Assembly (NCBI GenBank): GCA_947368535.1
Contig: CANBHY010000003.1
Location: forward strand, 1 to 64,000
Length of the DNA stretch: 64,000 nucleotides
From: an uncultured Clostridium sp.
GTDB lineage: Bacteria; Bacillota; Clostridia; TANB77; CAG-508
Direction: 5' to 3'
Below the pieces are notes generated by a model. That model searched no databases, was not told the origin of the DNA, and saw only the letters and a list, made by a program, of their open reading frames with translations. The position numbers and the translations under genes are program-made. Positions 1 through 10,075 of the stretch are shown one piece after another. Positions within the stretch are counted from its first letter, which is position 1, and every line of letters begins with the position of its first letter.

Positions 1-24
1 AGCTTCATATTGTGCTGTTTTCAT
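1..24 (-). CDS. 5' end of an unidentified minus-strand gene (partial)
   Basis: Reading the minus strand from 24, an ATG opens MKTAQYEA and runs off the left edge. A ribosome-binding site (GAAAGGAG) lies about 14-20 bases upstream of it and a good promoter at 61-89. Eight residues are too few to name the product. It is divergent from scpB. Confidence 0.55.
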
Positions 25-60
25 CTTTATTTTCTTGCTCCTTTCATAAAATACATGTTT

Positions 61-89
61 ATTATACCATTAAATCCCATATAAATCAA
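61..89 (-). promoter_or_regulatory. Sigma-A type promoter of the left-edge minus gene
   Basis: On the minus strand TTGATT is followed by 17 bases and a perfect TATAAT. It points at the ATG at 24. Confidence 0.6.
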
Positions 90-156
90 TAGAAAAAGAG
101 AATTTTTTTAAAAATTGGGAGAACAAAATTTTGAATAGTTATGGAAACCTTTTTAT

Positions 157-185
157 TTGACATAAAAGGCATTTCGTGTAATAAT
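157..185 (+). promoter_or_regulatory. Probable scpB promoter
   Basis: A perfect TTGACA at 157-162 is followed after 17 bases by AATAAT at 180-185, about 35 bases before the scpB start. Confidence 0.5.
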
Positions 186-220
186 AGATATACTGTATGT
201 GTAAAGAAAGGAGGATTATT

Positions 221-811
221 TTGAAATTAGAATGTGCAAAATCAATAATTGAATCTATATTATTTGCTGCTGGTAGAGTTGTTAAAATCTCAGAATTAGC
301 AACAATATTAGAAATGACACCAGAAGAAGTTGATTCAATAGTTCAGGCTTTTAAAACAGACTATGAAGAAGAATCAAGAGGAATAGAAATTATTAAAGTT
401 GATGATGGATATCAATTAACAACTAAAAAAGATAATTATGAATATGTTGTTCAAATTTTAGATAATAGAGCTAAACCTTCATTATCTACTGCTGCTTTGG
501 AGACTTTATCAATTATTTCATATAATCCTAGAATTTCACGTGCGGAAATAGATGCGATTAGGGGAGTTAATTCTGACGGAACAATTTATAGATTATTGGA
601 ATATAATTTAATTGAAGAAGATGGAAAGCTTGATTTACCAGGAAAACCAACTGCTTATAGAACAACAGAAAGCTTTTTGAAAATGTTTGGATTATCATCT
701 TTAGATGAACTACCCACACTTCCGCGTTATAAACTAGATGAAAATGAACAAATTGTATTAGAAGATATGGATATATCTGATAACCAAAAAAATAATGAGG
801 AGAGTGAATAA
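221..811 (+). CDS. scpB: Segregation and condensation protein ScpB
   Basis: ScpB is the winged-helix partner of ScpA and SMC in the bacterial condensin that organises and segregates the chromosome. The product is about 196 residues, the family's usual size. It opens with the typical SIIESILFAAGRVV stretch, and the conserved second winged-helix region (ETLSIISYNPRISRAEIDAIRGV) lies near residues 95-117. I chose TTG at 221 because AAAGGAGGA lies just before it; an in-frame ATG at 197 has no such site. scpA is not adjacent, since a divergent gene lies upstream. The 3' end lies 4 bases before proS, so the two are probably cotranscribed. The last 30 residues are acidic and probably disordered. Confidence 0.93.
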   Translation: MKLECAKSIIESILFAAGRVVKISELATILEMTPEEVDSIVQAFKTDYEEESRGIEIIKVDDGYQLTTKKDNYEYVVQILDNRAKPSLSTAALETLSIISYNPRISRAEIDAIRGVNSDGTIYRLLEYNLIEEDGKLDLPGKPTAYRTTESFLKMFGLSSLDELPTLPRYKLDENEQIVLEDMDISDNQKNNEESE

Positions 812-815
812 ATAA

Positions 816-2258
816 ATGGGAAATAAAGATAAAGAATTTGTACAAGAGATTACAAATATAGATGAGGATTTTGCAAGATGGTATACTGATATAGTTATTA
901 AAGCAGATCTTGCAGATTATACTGATGTTAAGGGCTTTGTTGCTATAAAGCCTTATGGATATGCTATATGGGAAGCTATACAAAATTATGAAGATAAAAA
1001 ATTCAAAGAACATGGTGTAAAAAATATTTCGATGCCAGTTTTGATTCCAGAGAGTTTATTAAATATGGAAAGTGAACATGTTGAAGGATTTGCACCAGAA
1101 GTTGCTTGGGTTACAATTGGTGGAGAAGAAGAATTAGAAGAAAGACTTTGTGTAAGACCTACATCTGAAACAATTTTTTCTAAAATGTATTCTAAATGGT
1201 TAAGTTCATGGAGAGATTTACCATTTTTATATAATCAATGGTGTAGTGTTTTAAGATGGGAAAAAGAAACAAGACCTTTTTTAAGATCTAGAGAATTCTT
1301 ATGGCAAGAAGGACATACTATACATTCGTCTGCTAAAGAAGCTGAAGAGTTTACTATAGATATGCTTGATGTATATGCAGATACAATCGAAAATTTATTA
1401 GCAATACCAGTTTTAAAAGGACAAAAAACTAAAAAAGAACAATTTGCTGGAGCACAAGCTACATATACTGTAGAAACATTAATGCATGATGGTAGAGCAC
1501 TTCAAGCTGGTACATCTCATTATTTTGGACAAAATTTTTCTAAACCATTTGATATAAAATTCCAAAATAAAGATGGAAAAGAAGAATATGCTTATCAAAC
1601 ATCTTGGGGAACTACTACTAGATTAATTGGTGCTGTGATTATGGCTCATGGCGATAATAGGGGATTAAAACTCCCACCAAGAGTTGCTCCAATTCAAGCA
1701 GTTATTGTTCCAATTGCAATGCACAAAGAAGGAGTTGTAGAAAAAGCAGAAGAGTTATATAATAAATTAAATAAAAAATTCAGAATGGAATTTGATGATA
1801 GAGATCAATATTCAACAGGTTTTAAGTTTAATGATTGGGAAATGAGAGGCGTTCCTGTTAGAATTGAATTAGGACCTAAAGATATAGAAAATAATCAAGC
1901 AGTTTTAGTTAGAAGAGATACTCTTGAGAAAGAAGTTGTAAAACTAGAAAATTTAGAAAACAGACTATCAGAACTTATGGAAGAAATTCAAACTAATATG
2001 TATAACGCATGTTTAAAAAATATGAAAGAAAAGACATCTGTTGCTTATTCGTTAGAAGAGATACAAAAGGTCTTAGATGAAAATCAAGGTTTTGTAAAAA
2101 CAATGTGGTGTGGTTCACAAGAATGTGAAGATAAAGTTAAAGAAGTTACTGGTGCACCTTCAAGATGTATGCCATTTGAACAAGAACATTTGGCAGATAC
2201 TTGTGCAATATGTGGAAAAAAAGCTGATAAAATGATAGTTTGGGGAAGACAATATTAA
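816..2258 (+). CDS. proS: Prolyl-tRNA synthetase, archaeal/eukaryote-like type
   Basis: This class II enzyme charges tRNA-Pro. At 480 residues, without the roughly 180-residue editing insertion of the usual bacterial enzyme, it belongs to the shorter ProS type 3 class. Class II elements are visible: [12 protein letters not shown] and [23 protein letters not shown] (motif 2 region, about residues 112-168), and [13 protein letters not shown]. The C-terminal extension carries cysteines in the order CGSQEC, CMPF and CAICGK, as in the zinc-binding tail of this class, and ends in Tyr. It lies 4 bases after scpB. Known members of this class are widespread in Bacillota and Mycoplasma. Confidence 0.96.
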   Translation: MGNKDKEFVQEITNIDEDFARWYTDIVIKADLADYTDVKGFVAIKPYGYAIWEAIQNYEDKKFKEHGVKNISMPVLIPESLLNMESEHVEGFAPEVAWVTIGGEEELEERLCVRPTSETIFSKMYSKWLSSWRDLPFLYNQWCSVLRWEKETRPFLRSREFLWQEGHTIHSSAKEAEEFTIDMLDVYADTIENLLAIPVLKGQKTKKEQFAGAQATYTVETLMHDGRALQAGTSHYFGQNFSKPFDIKFQNKDGKEEYAYQTSWGTTTRLIGAVIMAHGDNRGLKLPPRVAPIQAVIVPIAMHKEGVVEKAEELYNKLNKKFRMEFDDRDQYSTGFKFNDWEMRGVPVRIELGPKDIENNQAVLVRRDTLEKEVVKLENLENRLSELMEEIQTNMYNACLKNMKEKTSVAYSLEEIQKVLDENQGFVKTMWCGSQECEDKVKEVTGAPSRCMPFEQEHLADTCAICGKKADKMIVWGRQY

Positions 2259-2287
2259 TAAAAGTTTTATAAAAGGTTAGGTATAAA

Positions 2288-2938
2288 ATGGACAAAAGAA
2301 AAAAGATAGAAAACATTTTATTATTTGCAATTTTAACAGTATTAGCTATATTAGTAGTTTTTTTATATAATAAAAATGTTGAAAAATATGAGCAGGAAAA
2401 GACCAAAGAAAAAGAACTGGAAGAAGCTAATGTAACTTTGACAGAAATATCTTATGGAAGTGAAATTACGCAGATTGGACATACAGAGGCGCAAAGTTTA
2501 TTAAATGATTTTATAGTAGCATATAATAATCATGATGGTAAAAGTGTTATATCAATAATGGATATGGTAGCAGGATATATATATGTTGAAGAGGCTGGTC
2601 GTGACATCTCTAAATTTGATGAAAACTATGTAAGAATATTGTCTGATCCAGAGAAATATGAGGATATAATTTTAATGAGATATACTTTACCTAAACAGGA
2701 GGAAAGTCTAATTGAATCAATTAACAATACTAATGTTAATTTAGAACTTGTAGATAATACAGAAATAGAAGATATTTCTAAATATTCATCTAAAGTAACT
2801 GCAAATATTAGAACTTATTCAGAGGCAGAGAAAATAGATCAAGTAGATAAATTAGAATTCTTTTTATTACATAGCAATAATGCTTATTATATAGTTGATT
2901 ATTATGTAGTTGATGAAAATGGAAATAAAATTCAATAA
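2288..2938 (+). CDS. Membrane-anchored protein of unknown function
   Basis: I do not recognise this 216-residue protein. Residues about 9-28 form one strongly hydrophobic segment, followed by a charged stretch and a soluble domain, so it is probably anchored with its C-terminus outside. There is no lipobox Cys. The segment TEAQSLLNDFIVAYNNHDGKSVISIMD looks like the start of an NTF2-like or DUF4878-type fold, but this is a loose impression. It follows proS by 29 bases and ends at a strong terminator, so it is likely the last gene of the scpB-proS unit. Confidence 0.75.
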   Translation: MDKRKKIENILLFAILTVLAILVVFLYNKNVEKYEQEKTKEKELEEANVTLTEISYGSEITQIGHTEAQSLLNDFIVAYNNHDGKSVISIMDMVAGYIYVEEAGRDISKFDENYVRILSDPEKYEDIILMRYTLPKQEESLIESINNTNVNLELVDNTEIEDISKYSSKVTANIRTYSEAEKIDQVDKLEFFLLHSNNAYYIVDYYVVDENGNKIQ

Positions 2939-2940
2939 TA

Positions 2941-2978
2941 AAATCGGTTATTACTTTTCGTAATAACCGATTTTTGTT
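2941..2978 (+). terminator. Rho-independent terminator after the scpB-proS unit
   Basis: AAATCGGTTATTAC and GTAATAACCGATTT form a long, nearly perfect stem with a 4-base loop, followed by a T-rich run. Confidence 0.85.
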
Positions 2979-3008
2979 GTTATATATAGTGTTATATGAA
3001 TTAGAAAA

Positions 3009-3037
3009 TTGAAAAATGAGTGTAAAGATGATATAAT
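3009..3037 (+). promoter_or_regulatory. Promoter of the MFS-like gene
   Basis: TTGAAA at 3009-3014, 17 bases, then perfect TATAAT at 3032-3037, upstream of the gene starting at 3093. Confidence 0.55.
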
Positions 3038-3092
3038 GATATTATGTGAACGTTGAAAACAACCATTGAGATTTCAAGAAAGAGAGGACATA

Positions 3093-4304
3093 ATGAAAAA
3101 GAATACGCGCACATTTAACATTTCGCAGGGAGCATGGCTGATGATTTTGCTATTATCTTTGCGAACGATTATTGACATTTTCGAGGACAATTATGTGACA
3201 ACATTATTGACCAGATTGACTGACGGAGCTACTTCTAAAATAGCAGTATATTTCATTGTGAAATATGGAGTTACTGCTGTAGGTGCGATATTTATTGGCA
3301 GATATGTTAAAAAATATGCGTTAAGAGTTTTTAGATTAGGCATGATTTCGACTTTTTTATTTTTTATTGCCTTTATCAATATGAAACTTACAATTTTTTC
3401 TATGCTTATAGCTGCTTCATTGCAAGGGTTAGCATTAATAATGTATTATTTACCTTTTGCAGTGATTAATGCAAGTGTAGTGAAAAAATCGGAACGCCAT
3501 AATTATTCTGCTAAAAATAGTATTGCAGGGAAGATACTTGGAATGATTACCCCGATTACGTTCGGAGCAATAATTGCTAAAACAAATTATTTTACAACTG
3601 GGATAGTTATTTTGAGTGTTATAGTTTTGGAATTGGTGGCGGCTAGCTTCATTAAAAATGCCAAATCAGAAGAACACGAGCGGTTTGAATTTGCCTTTTT
3701 TCTTAAGATGTTTGTAAAGAAAGATGCAAATAAATTGTTTATTGTTATGATGGTTTGCAAAGGTATTTCACTTATGGGAGCGCAACGGCAGTTAATTAAT
3801 ATGCTAATCTTCAATCAGTATGGAAGTGAATTTCAGCTCGGAAAAATTGCGTCTTTAGTTTCTGTATCATCAATTGTATTAGTAGCTCTTTTTGGAAAGC
3901 ATGCAACGCCCAAAAAATATAAAAGTATTTTGGGTGTTACAGCAGGAATCCAATTAATTACAGTAATATTTCTAATGGTTAATACAAATACGATTTCTAT
4001 TGTATTGATGAGATTTGCTTTTGATGCAGTGGTTGGAATTATTGGGCTGATTGCCGAAAATTACTTATATGGATTAGCAGTAGCAAATGCTGAGTATAAG
4101 ACAGAATATATGGTTTTGACGGAGGTCCTGTCGAATGCAGGAAGAATTTTAAGTTGGGTATTAGCAATAATTGTATCTGTGATAAGTACACAAAACTCTA
4201 TGTCAATTCCTATTGCAATTTCTGTCATAAATTTAGCTTTCATGCTTATGGTTATAATGCTTACAAAAGTATTGAAGAAAAATGATTGTGTATTGGAGGA
4301 ATGA
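3093..4304 (+). CDS. MFS-like multi-spanning membrane protein
   Basis: The 403-residue product has about 10-12 hydrophobic segments and the general look of a major facilitator protein (for example RLTDGATSKIAVYFIVKYG, then a GRYVKKYALRVFRLGM loop). The substrate is unknown. I chose ATG at 3093, preceded by AGAGAGGA, over the in-frame TTG at 3066. Codon choice differs from the neighbours: CGC, CGG, CTG and GCG codons appear, and one sampled line has about 38% GC. It stands alone between its own promoter and terminator, between the scpB unit and groESL, which suggests acquisition from another genome. Confidence 0.75.
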   Translation: MKKNTRTFNISQGAWLMILLLSLRTIIDIFEDNYVTTLLTRLTDGATSKIAVYFIVKYGVTAVGAIFIGRYVKKYALRVFRLGMISTFLFFIAFINMKLTIFSMLIAASLQGLALIMYYLPFAVINASVVKKSERHNYSAKNSIAGKILGMITPITFGAIIAKTNYFTTGIVILSVIVLELVAASFIKNAKSEEHERFEFAFFLKMFVKKDANKLFIVMMVCKGISLMGAQRQLINMLIFNQYGSEFQLGKIASLVSVSSIVLVALFGKHATPKKYKSILGVTAGIQLITVIFLMVNTNTISIVLMRFAFDAVVGIIGLIAENYLYGLAVANAEYKTEYMVLTEVLSNAGRILSWVLAIIVSVISTQNSMSIPIAISVINLAFMLMVIMLTKVLKKNDCVLEE

Positions 4305-4318
4305 CGATTAAGTGGAGG

Positions 4319-4360
4319 AAGGCTCTTTTCTGGTTTCAGAAAAGAGCTTTTCCGCTTTTT
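4319..4360 (+). terminator. Terminator after the MFS-like gene
   Basis: GGCTCTTTTCTG and CAGAAAAGAGC pair around a 4-base loop, followed by TTTTCCGCTTTTTG. Confidence 0.75.
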
Positions 4361-4394
4361 GTTCTATTTTTAAAAATAAAACATATAATTAGTA

Positions 4395-4421
4395 TTGACA
4401 AATAATGAAAAAAGGTATAAA
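4395..4421 (+). promoter_or_regulatory. groESL promoter
   Basis: TTGACA at 4395-4400 and TATAAA at 4416-4421 (15-base spacer; other registers are possible) lie directly before the CIRCE element. Confidence 0.6.
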
Positions 4422-4424
4422 TTA

Positions 4425-4451
4425 TTAGCAGACTCACAAAGAGAGTGCTAA
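4425..4451 (+). promoter_or_regulatory. CIRCE operator for HrcA upstream of groESL
   Basis: The arms TTAGCAGAC and GAGTGCTAA are separated by exactly 9 bases, matching the CIRCE layout TTAGCACTC-N9-GAGTGCTAA. The right arm is perfect and the left arm has two mismatches. Such elements bind HrcA, which represses chaperone genes until heat stress. Confidence 0.85.
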
Positions 4452-4473
4452 AAATATAAAGGAGGTAGTATAA

Positions 4474-4752
4474 ATGATAAAACCATTGATGGATAAAGTT
4501 TTGATTAAAATGAAAGAAAAAGAAGAAACAACAAAAAGTGGAATTATTCTTACTGCAAGCAAAGAAAAACCTCAAATAGCAGAGGTTGTTGAAGTTGGAC
4601 CCGGAAGAATTATTGACGGAGAGAAAGAAGAAATGTATGTAAAAAAAGGGGATAAAATTATTTTTAATAAATATTCAGGAACTGAAGTTAAATACGAAGA
4701 TGAAGAATATTTAATTATTAGTCAATCTGATGTTTTAGCTATTGTAGAATAG
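4474..4752 (+). CDS. groS: Co-chaperonin GroES
   Basis: GroES caps the GroEL folding chamber. The 92-residue product has the expected start (MIKPLMDKVLIKMKEKEE), a mobile-loop region (EETTKSGIILTAS), and the GDKIIFNKYSGTEVK stretch near the end. GGAGG lies 9 bases before the ATG. It begins the groESL operon, downstream of a CIRCE operator, with groEL 18 bases behind. Confidence 0.97.
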   Translation: MIKPLMDKVLIKMKEKEETTKSGIILTASKEKPQIAEVVEVGPGRIIDGEKEEMYVKKGDKIIFNKYSGTEVKYEDEEYLIISQSDVLAIVE

Positions 4753-4764
4753 AAAGGAAGATGA

Positions 4765-6408
<1,644 letters not shown>

Positions 6409-6417
6409 TTTAAAGAT

Positions 6418-6452
6418 AAAAAATCTCTTAGTTCGACTAGGAGATTTTTTCT
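6418..6452 (+). terminator. groESL terminator
   Basis: AAAAATCTC/CTAG...CTAG/GAGATTTTTT stem with a TTCGA loop and a T run. Confidence 0.85.
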
Positions 6453-6465
6453 GGATAATAAATAA

Positions 6466-6500
6466 AAAAAAATCCCTTAGTTAGCCTAAGGGATTTTTAA
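6466..6500. terminator. Second hairpin between convergent genes
   Basis: AAAAATCCCTTAG and CTAAGGGATTTTT pair around a short loop. A-rich and T-rich flanks on both sides suit it to both strands, ending groESL and the small minus-strand gene at 6509-6622. Confidence 0.8.
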
Positions 6501-6508
6501 TTTTGAAA

Positions 6509-6622
6509 TTAGCAACCGCAGTTGTTATTTCCACCACAACAACAGAATATGATTATTAATAATAGAATAATCCATAAGCAGTCATTACCAAATCCACATC
6601 CACAACCTCTATTTTCTGGCAT
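6509..6622 (-). CDS. 37-residue Cys/Gly-rich hydrophobic peptide
   Basis: The minus strand encodes MPENRGCGCGFGNDCLW, then a run of Ile/Leu (about residues 17-26), then FCCC, GG, NNN and CGC. Seven to eight Cys in 37 residues around one hydrophobic segment matches the tiny YjcZ-like / 'high-cysteine HCB' peptides annotated in Bacilli and Clostridia. A strong ribosome-binding site (AAAGGGGGG) lies 9 bases before the ATG, which supports real translation. Family members are often linked to spores or membranes, but the role here is unknown. Confidence 0.75.
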   Translation of the reverse strand: MPENRGCGCGFGNDCLWIILLLIIIFCCCGGNNNCGC

Positions 6623-6806
6623 ACTAATTCCCCCCTTTGCAACTAAAGCATCCGTAGCTTTTTAAGTATTTCCTTGGTATATTATATAGTATGAAAAATA
6701 AAAAAAACTGTGATTAAAAAAAGAATAAAATGTATATACAAATATAAAAGTTTAATGATATAATACAGACACAAAGTAGGATGTAGATTTTTTTGGAGGA
6801 GTATAA

Positions 6807-9107
6807 ATGGGAAATATTGTATTATTAGATGATCTAACAATTAATAAAATTGCTGCTGGCGAGGTGGTTGAAAGACCAGCTTCCGTAGTAAAAGAGATGG
6901 TAGAAAATTCTATAGATGCAGGTGCAACAAAGATAACTGTTGAAATAAAAAATGGTGGTATTTCTTTTATTAGAATTTCAGATAATGGAAAAGGTATAGA
7001 AGAAGATGATATGGAAATGTCTTTTGAAAGACATGCTACTAGCAAGATTAGAGTAGCAGAGGACATTACAAAAGTAATGTCTATGGGGTTCAGAGGTGAG
7101 GCTTTAGCCAGTGTTGCTGCTATTGCAAATGTAGAAATGATTTCAAGAACTAAAGATTCAAACATAGGTCATAAAATAGTTGTTGAAGGTGGAAAAATAT
7201 TAGAAAAAACTGAAGTAGGTGCACCTGTGGGAACAACAATTACCGTTAAAAAACTATTTTTCAATACTCCAGTAAGATATAAATTTTTAAAAAAAGATTA
7301 TACAGAATCAGGATATATTGAAGATGCGATTACACGTTTATCATTAGTAAATAGAGATATATCTTTTAAACTGATTAATTCAGGAAAAACGGTTATACAA
7401 ACAACAGGAAATGGTGAGGAAAAAGATGTAATTTATAGTATTTATGGTAAAGATGTTGCTGAAGCAATAATTAGTACAGAATATGAATATGAAGGAATAA
7501 AAGTTTCTGGGGTGGTTGGAAAACCAGAGATAGCTAGGTCAAATCGTTCAAATCAATTATATTTCGTTAATGGAAGATATATAAAGGATAGAACTTTAAC
7601 TGCTGCTGCAGAGCAAGCTTTTAAAGGTATGATTCCAATTAATAAATATGGATTTTTGGTTTTAAATCTTCAAATGGATCCGTCATTAGTTGATGTAAAT
7701 GTTCATCCAGCTAAGTTAGAAGTAAGATTTGAAGAAGAAAATAAAGTTTTTAAAGCAGTATACTATGCTGTGAAAGAAGCTTTAGCTAAAAAAGAATTGA
7801 TAGAAAATGTTGCCGAAGAAAAGGCAAAAGATGTTGAAAATAAAGAAGAGAAAAAAGAAGTTGCTGATGATAAAAAGGAAAAAGCAAGTGATGATGTTGA
7901 AAAAAATATTTTAGAATTTAGACAAGGACTAAAAGAACTCGGAGTTTCTGAAACATCAGCTGCATCATATTCACCATTAGCAGATTTGGAAAAACTAGAT
8001 AAAAAGGATGACAACACAGAAAATAAAGAAGCCGAAGAAGTGACAGAAGCTAAAAATGAAGTTGCAGAAGAAATTGCAGTTCCATCAGAAGAAAAAGTTC
8101 AAGAAATGACAGAGGAACTTATTAAACAAAGAGAGTCAGAAGAAATATTAAAAGAAGCTATAAAAAATAGTAAGTTAGAAAATCCATTAAATAAAGATGC
8201 AAAAGAAGAACCAGCAAAATTTGATGATATGTATGCAAAAATATTTGGAAATAAATCTATACAAGAAGTTGATTCCTTGACAGCTGATAAAGAACTTTCA
8301 GAAGATGAAAAAAAGATGTTAGAAGAAATTAAGAGCACAGTTAGACCAGAAAAAAATGTTGAAGAGGAAGAAAAAGAAGAAATAGTTTCAGAAAACGATG
8401 AAGATGATGATATAGAAAAATATGAAAAAGAAGACAAAATAGAGGATGAAAATCAAGAAAAAGCTATAGAAGAAATTTTAATAACTAATGATAATTCAGA
8501 ACAAATAGAAGAATTTAAAAATATGGCAGATAAAAACTATAAATTTATAGGTATTGCTTTTTCAACATATATCATTGTAGAAATTGAAAATGAAATGTAT
8601 ATTATAGACCAACATGCAGCACATGAAAGAATTATGTATGAAAAGGTAAAGAAAAATTATTATAATGAAGAAGAAAAAGATTCTCAGATGATGCTATTAC
8701 CTGATATAATAAATCTTTCTCATAAAGAAACAGAAACCATAAAAGAAAATCAAGAAATGTTTGAAAAAGCAGGTTTTTCATTTGAAGCTTTTGGAGAAAA
8801 CACTTTAAAATTGAATGGTGTTCCTAATATTTGCATAGATATGAATACTAAACAATTATTTTTAGAACTTCTTGACGAGATTGATAATTATGGAAAAACT
8901 GATAGGCAAGAAAAAGAAGAGAGATTTATAGCGACAATAGCGTGTAAGTCAGCTGTTAAAGCTAAAATGAAACTTACAGAAAGAGAAGTAGATAAATTAA
9001 TGGAAAGGTTACTTGAATTACCAAATCCTTTTACTTGTCCACATGGTAGACCTACTGCAATTAAGATGACAAAATATGATATAGAAAGAAAATTTGCTAG
9101 AAAATAG
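6807..9107 (+). CDS. mutL: DNA mismatch repair protein MutL
   Basis: MutL is the GHKL ATPase that couples mismatch recognition to strand incision. N-terminal motifs are clear: KIAAGEVVERPASVVKEMVENS, DNGKGI and GFRGEALASVAAI. The C-terminal domain carries DQHAAHERIMYE, the metal-dependent endonuclease motif, and CPHGRP near the end, so it is a nicking-type MutL. At 766 residues it is over 100 longer than usual because of an acidic Glu/Lys-rich linker at about residues 335-570. GGAGG precedes the ATG and miaA follows by 12 bases. mutS is not in the window. Confidence 0.97.
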   Translation: MGNIVLLDDLTINKIAAGEVVERPASVVKEMVENSIDAGATKITVEIKNGGISFIRISDNGKGIEEDDMEMSFERHATSKIRVAEDITKVMSMGFRGEALASVAAIANVEMISRTKDSNIGHKIVVEGGKILEKTEVGAPVGTTITVKKLFFNTPVRYKFLKKDYTESGYIEDAITRLSLVNRDISFKLINSGKTVIQTTGNGEEKDVIYSIYGKDVAEAIISTEYEYEGIKVSGVVGKPEIARSNRSNQLYFVNGRYIKDRTLTAAAEQAFKGMIPINKYGFLVLNLQMDPSLVDVNVHPAKLEVRFEEENKVFKAVYYAVKEALAKKELIENVAEEKAKDVENKEEKKEVADDKKEKASDDVEKNILEFRQGLKELGVSETSAASYSPLADLEKLDKKDDNTENKEAEEVTEAKNEVAEEIAVPSEEKVQEMTEELIKQRESEEILKEAIKNSKLENPLNKDAKEEPAKFDDMYAKIFGNKSIQEVDSLTADKELSEDEKKMLEEIKSTVRPEKNVEEEEKEEIVSENDEDDDIEKYEKEDKIEDENQEKAIEEILITNDNSEQIEEFKNMADKNYKFIGIAFSTYIIVEIENEMYIIDQHAAHERIMYEKVKKNYYNEEEKDSQMMLLPDIINLSHKETETIKENQEMFEKAGFSFEAFGENTLKLNGVPNICIDMNTKQLFLELLDEIDNYGKTDRQEKEERFIATIACKSAVKAKMKLTEREVDKLMERLLELPNPFTCPHGRPTAIKMTKYDIERKFARK

Positions 9108-9119
9108 AAAGGAATTTTT

Positions 9120-10055
9120 ATGAGTAAGCCTAAAGTAATTGTAATTGGAGGACCAACTGCATCAGGAAAAACATCTTTGTCTATAGAGTTAGCAAAAAAA
9201 ATTAATGGTGAGATTATTTCTAGTGATTCTATGCAAATTTATAAAGATATGACTATAGGAACAGCTAAGCCAACAGTAGAAGAAATGGATGGTATACCTC
9301 ATCATCTACTTGATTTTGTTTCTCCAGATGAAAGATATTCTGTTGCTGATTTTAAAAGAGATGCTGAAAGTGCTATTGAAGAGATTCTTTCAAAGAAAAA
9401 AAATCCAATAGTTGTTGGTGGAACAGGTTTATATATAGATTCATTAGTTTATGGAATTGAATATCCTGATATAGAATTAGATGATGAGTATAGAAAAAAA
9501 TTAATGCAAGAAGCAGATACAGAAGAAGGATTAATTAATTTATATAATAAAGCTAAGAAAATAGATCCAGAGGCTATCCGAAAAATTAGTCCAAATGATA
9601 AAAAAAGAATTACTAGAATTTTGGAAGTTTATAATGCTACAGGAAAAACCAAGACAGAGCTTGAGAAAATTTCTAGAATTAATGGCGTTAAATATGATTA
9701 TAAAGTTTTTGCAATTAATATGGATAGAGAAAAACTTTATGATAGAATAAACTTACGAGTAGATATAATGTTAGAGCAAGGGTTAATTGATGAGGTGGAA
9801 AATTTAGTTAAAAAATATTCTAATTTTCCAACTGCTATGCAGGGTTTAGGTTATAAAGAAGTAGTTGAGTTTTTAAATAAAGAGATTTCAAAAGAAGAAA
9901 TGATTGATAAGATAAAACAAGAAAGTAGAAGATATGCTAAGAGGCAATTGACATGGTTTAGGAAAAACAAAGAAATTATTTGGTTAGATGGATTAGCAGA
10001 TAGACAAAAAAATATTGATTTGATTATCAATAAGGCAGAACTTCAAAATAATTAA
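9120..10055 (+). CDS. miaA: tRNA dimethylallyltransferase MiaA
   Basis: MiaA transfers the dimethylallyl group to A37 of tRNAs that read UNN codons. The 311-residue product has the P-loop GPTASGKTS near residue 11, SSDSMQIYKDMTIGTAKP (substrate region), DRIN/LRVDIMLEQGL, and TAMQGLGYKE. It lies 12 bases after mutL, a classic Bacillota pairing, with a short AAAGGA site in the gap. Confidence 0.97.
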   Translation: MSKPKVIVIGGPTASGKTSLSIELAKKINGEIISSDSMQIYKDMTIGTAKPTVEEMDGIPHHLLDFVSPDERYSVADFKRDAESAIEEILSKKKNPIVVGGTGLYIDSLVYGIEYPDIELDDEYRKKLMQEADTEEGLINLYNKAKKIDPEAIRKISPNDKKRITRILEVYNATGKTKTELEKISRINGVKYDYKVFAINMDREKLYDRINLRVDIMLEQGLIDEVENLVKKYSNFPTAMQGLGYKEVVEFLNKEISKEEMIDKIKQESRRYAKRQLTWFRKNKEIIWLDGLADRQKNIDLIINKAELQNN

Positions 10056-10075
10056 TAGAAAGGAAAACTTATTAA

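Noticed and set aside
760-830. T-box leader for proS
   Set aside because: proS starts 4 bases after scpB, leaving no room for a leader, and no specifier or T-box sequence is present.
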